Shown piece by piece: positions 37,203-44,337 of a DNA stretch of 64,000 bases; the stretch's first letter is position 1, and every line of letters begins with the position of its first letter. A model generated the notes under the pieces. That model did not search any database. It was not told the origin of the DNA and was given only the letters and a program-made list of their open reading frames with translations. A program made the position numbers and the translations under genes. The stretch covers positions 186,001-250,000 of the forward strand of contig NZ_JAJGNI010000003.1 in the NCBI RefSeq assembly GCF_020781975.1. Reading direction: 5' to 3'. Origin of the DNA: Microbacterium schleiferi. Lineage in GTDB: Bacteria; Actinomycetota; Actinomycetes; Actinomycetales; Microbacteriaceae.

Positions 37203-38176
37203 TCGTTTTTCGGGACCCCGCCGAGGTGCCGCCGGGCTTCGGTCCGAGCGTTGTGGTCATCGGTAAATTCGATGGTGTGCACTCCGGCCACCGCGCGGTG
37301 ATCGACCGAGCGCGGGTGAAGGCAGTGTCGCTCGGCGCGACAGTGGTCGCCGTCACCTTCGACCGCAATCCGCTAGCGCTGCTGGCCCCCGACAAGTGCC
37401 CCGAGAACCTCATTGGGGTGAACCAGAAAGTACGTCTGCTTGCCGATACCGGCGTGGACGCCGTGCTGGTGTTGCGCTTCGACGAAGATCTCGCGTCTCT
37501 GGCAGCTGACGAGTTCGCCAGTCTCGTTCTGGTGGACGCATTGGCCGCCGAGGCCGTGTTGGTCGGCGCCGACTTCCGCTTCGGTCGGGGTGGCGTCGGT
37601 ACTGCGCAAACCCTCACCGCTTTCGGTCTCAGCCACGGCTTCGAGGTTGACGTCGTCCATGACGTGCGAGCTGCCGACCGAGGCAGGCGCGTCTCGTCGA
37701 CATGGATTCGGGAGCTCCTGAGCTCCGGGGACGTCGTGGGCGCGCGCAAGTTGCTCGGCCGCGACCATTCGGTCGTCGGCGAGGTCGTTCACGGACTCAA
37801 GCGTGGAAGAGAGATCGGGTACCCGACCGCGAACCTCAGCGACGACCTCGAAGGGTTCGTTCCGGCCGACGGTGTGTATGCCGGCTGGCTCATCGATCAA
37901 GCGGATGCCAGTGGCCTGCGCCCCGGCATCCGATACCCGGCGGCGATCAGCATCGGCACGAACCCGACGTTCGATGACGTCGCATCGCGGCAGGTCGAGG
38001 CGTACGTGCTCGACGAGACCGATCTTGACCTTTACGGCCGTCAGATCGAGCTGCGGTTCGTCGAGCGCATTCGCGGCATGGGCGCATTCGAGGGCATCGA
38101 GGCCCTCGTCGCCCAGATTGCGAACGATGTCGAGCGCACCCGCGAGATTCTCGCGCGTGATCAGTCAACGGACTGA
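37199..38176 (+). CDS. ribF: Bifunctional riboflavin kinase/FAD synthetase
   Basis: RibF makes FMN from riboflavin and FAD from FMN. The 325-residue protein has the N-terminal adenylyltransferase domain (VVIGKFDGVHSGHRAVI, containing the nucleotide-binding HxGH, VLVGADFRFGR) and the C-terminal kinase (GREIGYPTANL, AISIGTNPTF, EAYVLDETDLDLYGR). The start overlaps the membrane-protein stop by four bases. It is convergent with deoC, 17 bases apart. Located at the end of the rbfA-truB-ribF backbone. Confidence 0.95.
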   Translation: MIVFRDPAEVPPGFGPSVVVIGKFDGVHSGHRAVIDRARVKAVSLGATVVAVTFDRNPLALLAPDKCPENLIGVNQKVRLLADTGVDAVLVLRFDEDLASLAADEFASLVLVDALAAEAVLVGADFRFGRGGVGTAQTLTAFGLSHGFEVDVVHDVRAADRGRRVSSTWIRELLSSGDVVGARKLLGRDHSVVGEVVHGLKRGREIGYPTANLSDDLEGFVPADGVYAGWLIDQADASGLRPGIRYPAAISIGTNPTFDDVASRQVEAYVLDETDLDLYGRQIELRFVERIRGMGAFEGIEALVAQIANDVERTREILARDQSTD

Positions 38177-38193
38177 CCACCGCCGCTTACCGC

Positions 38194-38922
38194 TCAGTAG
38201 GAGGACTCGTCCACCGCGCCGCTGGCCGTTCCGCCGGCAGCGATTCTTCGAAGCTCGCCGAGGATCGTCGCGCTGCCGCTTGTTCCCAGTCGGGTTGCGC
38301 CGGCGTCAAGCATCGCGATTGCGTCCTGGAGACTGCGTACCCCACCTGACGCCTTCACCTGCGTGTCCGGCCCGACGGTTCGCCGCATGAGGCTGACAGT
38401 TTCGACCGTCGCGCCCCCGCCGGCAAAGCCCGTCGAGGTCTTCACGAAGTCGGCCCCGGCTTCTTCGGCGAGCCGGGAGCCGCGTTCGATCTGCTCATCG
38501 TCGAGGAGGGAGACCTCGAGGATGACCTTGGTGACGGCACCGCCCGCGGCCTCGACGACGGCGCGGATGTCGTCACGGACCACATCATCGAACCCCGAAC
38601 GCAGCGCGCCGATGTTGACCACCATGTCGAACTCGCTAGCTCCGTCCGCGGCGGCCTGTCTGGTCTCCGCCACCTTCGCCGCTGTCGAAGTGGTTCCGTG
38701 CGGGAAGCCGATGACGGTGCCGACAGCGACGCCGGACCCCTCGAGGAACTGCACAGCATGGGCGATGTCGGAGGGGCGGACGCACACGCTGAAGACCTTC
38801 CAATCCCGGGCGATCGTGAGCTGCTCGTCGACGTCGTCGCGGGTGAACTCCGGCTTGAGGATCGCGTGGTCGATCGTGGCTGCCAGCTGCGCCTCGGTGA
38901 TCTGTTCGGTGGTCTCGCTCAT
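38194..38922 (-). CDS. deoC: Deoxyribose-phosphate aldolase
   Basis: DeoC splits 2-deoxyribose 5-phosphate into glyceraldehyde 3-phosphate and acetaldehyde. The 242-residue class I aldolase shows IDHAILKPEFTRDDV, VIGFPHGTTST, EFDMVVNIGALRSG, and the Schiff-base lysine in FVKTSTGFAGGGAT followed by VKASGGVRSL. Length is normal. The ATG is leaderless (TAGGCT at 38934-38929 on the minus strand). It serves deoxynucleoside catabolism; no other deo gene is adjacent. Confidence 0.95.
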   Translation of the reverse strand: MSETTEQITEAQLAATIDHAILKPEFTRDDVDEQLTIARDWKVFSVCVRPSDIAHAVQFLEGSGVAVGTVIGFPHGTTSTAAKVAETRQAAADGASEFDMVVNIGALRSGFDDVVRDDIRAVVEAAGGAVTKVILEVSLLDDEQIERGSRLAEEAGADFVKTSTGFAGGGATVETVSLMRRTVGPDTQVKASGGVRSLQDAIAMLDAGATRLGTSGSATILGELRRIAAGGTASGAVDESSY

Positions 38923-38928
38923 GCCTTC

Positions 38929-38934
38929 AGCCTA
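38929..38934 (-). promoter_or_regulatory. -10 hexamer TAGGCT of deoC (leaderless)
   Basis: On the minus strand, exactly six bases before ATG 38922. Confidence 0.65.
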
Positions 38935-39015
38935 CGCACCGGTCGGCGCGGGGGACACCGGATCAGGCAAGCGCGAGGTATCGTCGCTCGTGCTGTCGAG
39001 CCCAAGGAGAACAGG

Positions 39016-39636
39016 ATGCGTTCGAGATCCCTCGCCGCCGTGGTGCTGATCGCGGGCGCCCTCGTGCTCGCTGGCTGTGACGCACTGCCTTCCGAGACTC
39101 CTGCGCCCACGGCATCCGAGTCCTCGGCTGCCCCCGCTCCGAGCGAAACGTCGTCGGCCACGCCCTCGCCGACCGCGGAGGCGGGATTCACGCTGCCGGG
39201 AGCGTGCGACGCGCTGTACTCGCCCACAATGCTCCAGGAATTGAACAGCACCAACCCGCCGCTGAACGACCCCGGCATCACGATCTACGCGACGGAGAAC
39301 GTTGCTGCCCTGGAGATCCTGAACTCCGGGATCCCGACGTTGCGTTGCTCCTGGGGTGCCGCCGGGGCGCCGGGGCTCGTAACAAACGTCTCGGTCGTTT
39401 CAGCCGACCAATCCACGGCGCTCATGGATGCTTTCGCCGGCTCCGGCATGGCGTGTGAGGAACTCGGCGCCGGCACGGTGTGCCGCATCGAGCAGCAGAC
39501 CATCGATCGCAATGACAACATCGTGACGATCGGTGAGACGCACTACCTGCAGGGCGATGGCTGGGTTGCAACCCACTGGGTGGACTTTTCGCCCGACGGC
39601 TACACGGAGGACATCGTCGCCACGCTGTGGCCCTGA
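39016..39636 (+). CDS. Lipoprotein of unknown function
   Basis: The 206-residue protein has a lipoprotein signal (RSRSLAAVVLIAGALVLAGC) followed by a Ser/Thr/Pro/Ala-rich stalk (about 21-60) and a compact C-terminal domain (about 65-206) with four cysteines (ACDALYS, RCSWG, ACEEL, VCRIEQQ), probably two disulfides. The domain is similar in outline to DUF3558-type actinobacterial lipoproteins, but the match is not certain. Extracellular and membrane anchored; function unknown. AAGGAG precedes the ATG. Confidence 0.72.
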   Translation: MRSRSLAAVVLIAGALVLAGCDALPSETPAPTASESSAAPAPSETSSATPSPTAEAGFTLPGACDALYSPTMLQELNSTNPPLNDPGITIYATENVAALEILNSGIPTLRCSWGAAGAPGLVTNVSVVSADQSTALMDAFAGSGMACEELGAGTVCRIEQQTIDRNDNIVTIGETHYLQGDGWVATHWVDFSPDGYTEDIVATLWP

Positions 39637-39833
39637 CGAGTCCTGCGATGGCGCGCGGGCCACTCGCGCTAGACTAGGGGAGACGCCGCGTCACACTGCA
39701 CGGTTCGCAGAAGCGAGTGCCCGTGTTGTCGTGAGCCGCAGGTGTCGATGTTCGAGTGAGATCGCGTCTTTGCAGGCGCTCATCCGACGCCACGATGGCG
39801 GCGGTCACAGATGTACCAACGCTCAGGAGGAGC

Positions 39834-41984
39834 ATGCCGGCTACGGCAACCGCCGCCCAGCGGCGCAAGAAATCCTCGTCCGCACGCCGCGACGACGAGG
39901 CCCCGATCATCCCGATCCTCGCGCGCAAGGTGCGCGAGGTCGAGGCGAAGGCCCAGCGCGGCAAGCTCGGGCCGACCAACCGCGTGAAGTTCCAGGTCAT
40001 TGCGTTCCTCGTGCGCGAGGAGCGCGCCAGGGTCAAGGCCGATACGTCGCTCACGGATGCCGCGCGTGTCGAATTGCTCAAGCGGCTCGACGGTGTCGCG
40101 ACGATCCTCGCCAAGACCGCTGCGCGGGACACGTCCCTCATCCAGCTGCTCGAAGTCGATCAGGCGACCTCGCCCGTGGCGCGTCGTATGCGCCGCGACT
40201 GGCTGCTGGAATCAGGCGCCGAACTCCCGCCGGACGAACTCATCATCACCGACACGCCGGCTCCCGCGCAGCAGGTGGTGCCCGCAGCGCTCGCCGAGCG
40301 TCAGGTGGTCCCTGCCTCGATCGAGGCGCGACAGATGGCGAACCCGTTCCTCGCTCCGGATCTCACCGCCCGCGCTCCGCGAGACACCCCCCGTCGCCGC
40401 CTCGACGGATGGGAACTCATGGGTCCCCTCTACAAGGCGTTCGAGACCGGCGCCGGAGGCGCGGCGGCATCCATGGAGCTTCCGCCGGTTCCCGAGTTCG
40501 ATCGGCTCTCACCGCGCGGCCTCGAGATCATGCCTCACCAGTCACGGTTCCTGGAGTCGGTGCGCGAGGGGCACCGCACGTTCCTGCTGGCCGATGAGCC
40601 GGGCCTGGGCAAGACCGCGCAATCGGTGCTCGCGGCATCCGTCGCCGGCGCCTACCCGTTGCTTGCTGTCGTGCCCAATGTCGTCAAGATGAACTGGGCT
40701 CGCGAGGTTGAGCGGTGGACGCCGCACCGGCGCGCCACGGTCATCTCGGGCGACGGTGAAGATCTGGATGCCTTCGCCGACGTCTTCATCGTCAACTACG
40801 AGATTCTCGACCGGCACCTGTCATGGCTCGGCTCGATCGGGCTGAAGGGCATGGTCGTTGACGAAGCCCACTTCATCAAGAACCTCACGTCGCAGCGCTC
40901 GCAGAACGTTCTTGCGCTGGCCAGCCGTATCAAGGAGCAGGTCCACAATCCGCTGCTGCTCGCCTTGACCGGTACACCGCTGATCAATGACGTCGAAGAC
41001 TTCGACGCGATCTGGCGGTTCCTCGGCTGGACCACGGGCGACAAGCCCGGCGCAGAGCTGATGACCAAGCTTGACGAGACGGGGCTCACCCCGGCCGACA
41101 AGGCGTTCTATCCCGAAGCGCGCTCCGCCGTGATCTCGATGGGCATCGTGCGGCGCAAGAAGAAGGATGTCGCCGCCGACCTGCCCGACAAGCTCATCGC
41201 CGACCTGCCGGTGGAACTCGACGACGAATACGGGCGGTCGATCCGGCAAGCCGAGCAAGAGCTCGGTGCGCGTTTGGCGGCCAAGTACCGGCGCATCATC
41301 GACGCGCGCGGCGATCGCGGGCTCGCGCCCGGCGAGATCGACGGGGACATCGTCCGGCTCGTCGCGGAGGGCGAACTCGAAGAGTCGAAGGCGGCCGGTA
41401 CCGGCAGCGAGAACGTGTTCACGATGGTTCGCCGTATCGGCCAGGCCAAGGCCACTGTTGCCGCCGACTACGCGGCCCAGTTGCAGCGCTCGGTCGGCAA
41501 GGTCGTGTTCTTCGCCAAGCACATCGATGTCATGGACGCCGCCGAGCGCCACTTCGCGCAGGCGGGCCTTCGGACAGTCTCGATCCGTGGCGAGCAGACC
41601 ACGGCAGCTCGCCAGCAGGCGATCGATGCGTTCAACGAGGACGCCGGTGTCGCAATCGCGGTGTGTTCGCTCACGGCGGCCGGCGTCGGCCTGAACCTGC
41701 AGGCAGCCTCGAACGTGGTTCTCGCAGAACTCAGCTGGACGGCTGCCGAGCAGACGCAGGCGATCGACCGCGTGCATCGCATCGGACAGGACGAGCCGGT
41801 CACGGCGTGGCGGATCATCGCCGCGCACACGATCGACACGAAGATCGCCGAGTTGATCGACACCAAGCAGGGGCTCGCGCTGCGCGCTCTCGACGGTGAA
41901 GCTGTCGACCCGGCCTCGAGCGACTCCGTGCAGCTTGCGGCGCTGATGCACCTGCTCCGGCAGGCGCTGGGCGAGGTCGACTGA
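39834..41984 (+). CDS. SNF2-family DEAD/DEAH-box ATPase/helicase
   Basis: The 716-residue protein has an unmatched N-terminal region (about 1-210, basic then helical), a SNF2 ATPase core with DEPGLGKT (Walker A, about 253), DEAH (about 343, VVDEAHFIKN), TGTPLIND, and the second RecA lobe with VVFFAKHIDVMDAA, AGVGLNLQAASNVV and DRVHRIGQDEPV (motif VI). Such proteins translocate on double-stranded DNA and remodel nucleoprotein complexes; bacterial SWI2/SNF2 members include RapA-like and single-subunit enzymes. The AGGAGGAG Shine-Dalgarno is unusually strong. A promoter-like TAGACT at 39671-39676 predicts a leader of about 150 bases. Confidence 0.85.
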   Translation: MPATATAAQRRKKSSSARRDDEAPIIPILARKVREVEAKAQRGKLGPTNRVKFQVIAFLVREERARVKADTSLTDAARVELLKRLDGVATILAKTAARDTSLIQLLEVDQATSPVARRMRRDWLLESGAELPPDELIITDTPAPAQQVVPAALAERQVVPASIEARQMANPFLAPDLTARAPRDTPRRRLDGWELMGPLYKAFETGAGGAAASMELPPVPEFDRLSPRGLEIMPHQSRFLESVREGHRTFLLADEPGLGKTAQSVLAASVAGAYPLLAVVPNVVKMNWAREVERWTPHRRATVISGDGEDLDAFADVFIVNYEILDRHLSWLGSIGLKGMVVDEAHFIKNLTSQRSQNVLALASRIKEQVHNPLLLALTGTPLINDVEDFDAIWRFLGWTTGDKPGAELMTKLDETGLTPADKAFYPEARSAVISMGIVRRKKKDVAADLPDKLIADLPVELDDEYGRSIRQAEQELGARLAAKYRRIIDARGDRGLAPGEIDGDIVRLVAEGELEESKAAGTGSENVFTMVRRIGQAKATVAADYAAQLQRSVGKVVFFAKHIDVMDAAERHFAQAGLRTVSIRGEQTTAARQQAIDAFNEDAGVAIAVCSLTAAGVGLNLQAASNVVLAELSWTAAEQTQAIDRVHRIGQDEPVTAWRIIAAHTIDTKIAELIDTKQGLALRALDGEAVDPASSDSVQLAALMHLLRQALGEVD

Positions 41985-42119
41985 GCGCCGCGCGCCGGCA
42001 GCCGGGGGTGCGTCGAGTAATCACGGCGGCCCGGGGATGGATGCTGCGCGGTGCGGACGCTAGTGTCGGTGGAGGCAACGTCGCCACCTTGCATCCGGAA
42101 ACACCAACAGGGACGGCAC

Positions 42120-43148
42120 ATGAGAATCGGCATCCTCACCAGCGGCGGCGATTGCCCCGGCCTGAACGCGGTCATTCGCGGCGTGGTCCTCAAGGGCACA
42201 ACGGCGTACGGGCTCGACTTCGTCGGCATCCGTGACGGATGGCGCGGCGTGGTCGACGGCGACTTCTTCCCGCTTTCGCGCCACGACGTGAAGGGCTTGT
42301 CGAAGGTCGGCGGGACGATCCTCGGAACCAGCCGCACCAACCCGTACGAAGGTCCGCGCGGCGGCGCCGAGAACATCGCTCGGACGCTCGAGGATGCCGG
42401 AATCGACGGCATCCTGGCTATCGGCGGCGAGGGCACACTCGCCGCTGCCGACCGCCTCTGGAAGGACGGGATCAACGTTCTCGGCGTTCCCAAGACGATC
42501 GACAACGACCTGCGCGCCACCGACTATTCGTTCGGCTTCGACACGGCCGTCAACATCGCCACCGACGCGATGGACCGGCTGCGTACGACCGGCGACTCGC
42601 ACCAGCGGTGCATGGTCGCCGAGGTCATGGGCCGGCATGTCGGTTGGATCGCCCTGCACGCGGGAGTAGCTGCTGGCGCTCACGTCATTTGCATCCCCGA
42701 GGTGCCCATGTCGATCGACGAGATCTGCCGGCAGGTCACGAGCGCTCATGATCGCGGCCGCGCGCCGTTGGTCGTCGTCTCGGAGGGCTTCACGATCACG
42801 GGCATGGATGAGGCGCACAGCCACAAGGGCCTGGACGCGTTCAACCGCCCCCGCCTGGGCGGTATCGGTGAACTCATCGCGCCCGAGATCGAGCGCATCA
42901 CTGGCATCGAGACCCGCGCGACCGTGCTCGGTCACATCCAGCGTGGGGGATCGCCCTCGGCGTTCGACCGTGTCCTTGCGACGCGCCTCGGTCTGCACGC
43001 CGCCGACGCGCTCGTCGACGGCGCGTGGGGCCAGATGGTCGCAATGCGCGGAACCGACATCGTCCGCGTCTCGTTCGAAGAGGCGCTCGGCGAGCTCAAC
43101 ACCGTCCCGCTTTACCGCTACGAGGAAGCTGCCGCCCTCTTCGGCTGA
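42120..43148 (+). CDS. pfkA: 6-phosphofructokinase
   Basis: PFK phosphorylates fructose 6-phosphate in glycolysis. The 342-residue protein has GGDCPGLNAVIRG, the phosphate-donor site GGEGTLAAA and PKTIDNDL. In this actinobacterial group the Gly in GGEGT marks ATP-dependent enzymes, whereas PPi-dependent ones have Asp there; the Lys in PKTIDND occurs in both. It is therefore predicted to use ATP, inferred from one residue. The region before the ATG contains AGGGA. A TAGTGT at 42061-42066 is a possible -10 with a 47-base leader. No other glycolytic gene is near. Confidence 0.92.
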   Translation: MRIGILTSGGDCPGLNAVIRGVVLKGTTAYGLDFVGIRDGWRGVVDGDFFPLSRHDVKGLSKVGGTILGTSRTNPYEGPRGGAENIARTLEDAGIDGILAIGGEGTLAAADRLWKDGINVLGVPKTIDNDLRATDYSFGFDTAVNIATDAMDRLRTTGDSHQRCMVAEVMGRHVGWIALHAGVAAGAHVICIPEVPMSIDEICRQVTSAHDRGRAPLVVVSEGFTITGMDEAHSHKGLDAFNRPRLGGIGELIAPEIERITGIETRATVLGHIQRGGSPSAFDRVLATRLGLHAADALVDGAWGQMVAMRGTDIVRVSFEEALGELNTVPLYRYEEAAALFG

Positions 43149-43206
43149 TCCGCGACATCCGCCCGAACGCTGCCGCTCGCGCACGAGGGTAGGACTTCTT
43201 CGCAGC

Positions 43207-43252
43207 GTAGGACGTGTTGACGTCGATTCGTCCTAGGCCGGGGATTTCTCCT
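43207..43252 (+). repeat. 46-base direct repeat, copy A (left of DUF559 gene)
   Basis: A 46-base segment starting GTAGGACGTGTTG and ending GGATTTCTCCT. It matches copy B (44233-44278) at 40 of 46 positions with no gaps. It contains an internal inverted repeat TAGGACG/CGTCCTA separated by 14 bases. It lies in non-coding sequence, 109 bases before the DUF559 gene start. Confidence 0.85.
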
Positions 43253-43360
43253 CCCTTTGGTAGGGGCGCGTCGTTCCTCCCCGGGTGGCATACGACCTGC
43301 GGCATCCACACTCTGCGTATCCGAACGCTCGCGTCGGGTCGCGCACGCAAGAGTCGACGG

Positions 43361-44236
43361 ATGCGGAGCGTGGACGAGCTGGTGGCATGGGTCGACGGAT
43401 GCGGCGGCGCCGCGCACTCACGGTCGATTGCCGCCGCTGGCTTCACCATGCACGTGGTGCGTACTGCTATCGCGCTCGGGGTGCTCGAGCGCGTGCGGCG
43501 CAGCTGGCTCGTGGGTCCTGGCTGCGATCCGGCGCGGCGAACCGCGGCGACGGCTGGCGGACGACTCACCTGCCTGAGCGCAGCATCGGCGCTGGGACTA
43601 TGGACCCCACACCACGACGACGTGCACGTAGCCGTGGAGCCAACGGCGTCGCGGGTCCGTGCTCCCGGAGTACGGCTGCACTGGGGTGGTGGGCCGGCGC
43701 CGACCTCGCCGACTCAGACCGCCGAGCCGCTCGTCAATGTGCTCTTCCATGTGGCTCGCTGTGTGCCGCTGGCTGACGCGGCCGCCGTGTGGGAGTCAGC
43801 GCTGCGCAGCGGTCGCACCGACCGGTACGTGCTGGAGCGCGTCCAATGGGGGAGCGGGCGGGCGCGGCGGCTGGCGGAGGTGGCATCGCTCCTGTCCGAC
43901 TCGGGGATCGAAACACACTTCCTCCATCTCATGCACGGCATCGGCGTAACCGTTGCGCAGCAGGTCTGGGTCGACGGACACCCGTTGGACGGGCTGATCG
44001 GCGATCGCCTCGCCATTCAGCTCGACGGGTTCGCTCATCACCAAGCATCCGATCGCCGCCGGGATCTTCGGGCTGATGCTCGACTCGCCCTGCGCGGCTT
44101 CACCGTCTTGCGCTTCGACTATCATCAGGTCCTGTTCGAGCCCGATTACGTGACGGCGACAGTCACGGATGCCGTCGCTCAGGGCCTCCATCGACAGCCG
44201 CTCGCATCCCGCAGGTGGGCGTTCTCGCGGAGGTAG
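43361..44236 (+). CDS. AbiEi/DUF559-type putative nuclease with winged-helix N-terminus
   Basis: The 291-residue protein combines a winged-helix-like AbiEi-type N-terminus (about 4-55: ELVAWVDGCGGAAHSRSIAA, AIALGVLERVRRSWLV) with a C-terminal DUF559/Vsr-like PD-(D/E)XK domain (about 180-275). Motif residues: E184 in SGIETHFL, D210 in PLDGLIGD, Q220-x-D222 in AIQLDGFAHH, and R232-R234 in DRRRD. The nuclease Glu is a Gln here, so activity is uncertain. Such genes are frequent in actinobacteria and suspected to be toxin-antitoxin or defence-like; function is unknown. ATG 43361 is preferred because the conserved domain starts there. The stop codon lies in repeat copy B. Confidence 0.75.
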   Translation: MRSVDELVAWVDGCGGAAHSRSIAAAGFTMHVVRTAIALGVLERVRRSWLVGPGCDPARRTAATAGGRLTCLSAASALGLWTPHHDDVHVAVEPTASRVRAPGVRLHWGGGPAPTSPTQTAEPLVNVLFHVARCVPLADAAAVWESALRSGRTDRYVLERVQWGSGRARRLAEVASLLSDSGIETHFLHLMHGIGVTVAQQVWVDGHPLDGLIGDRLAIQLDGFAHHQASDRRRDLRADARLALRGFTVLRFDYHQVLFEPDYVTATVTDAVAQGLHRQPLASRRWAFSRR

Positions 44237-44278
44237 GAGGTGTTGGCGTTGAATCGTCCTACGCCGGTGATTTCTCCT
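44233..44278 (+). repeat. 46-base direct repeat, copy B (right of DUF559 gene)
   Basis: The second copy of the repeat, starting GTAGGAGGTGTTG; its second to fourth bases are the TAG stop of the DUF559 gene. The flanking GGTAGGAG and CTCCTACC arms (44232-44239 and 44274-44281) form an additional inverted repeat. Confidence 0.85.
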
Positions 44279-44287
44279 ACCTGCGGG

Positions 44288-44318
44288 AGGAGGCGGGAGG
44301 CCGCAGGAGGCGGGAGGC
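44288..44318 (+). repeat. Short purine-rich direct repeat
   Basis: AGGAGGCGGGAGGC occurs at 44288-44301 and 44305-44318. The stretch has several G-runs on the plus strand and could form a G-quadruplex or strand-biased structure. It lies beyond the DUF559 gene and before the ptrB stop. Confidence 0.6.
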
Positions 44319-44337
44319 GGCGGCGCGCGCCAGCGGA

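Noticed and set aside
43149..44337. Insertion sequence flanked by the 46-base repeats
   Set aside because: The enclosed gene is not a transposase. There are no terminal inverted repeats bounding the whole segment and no short target duplication was recognised.
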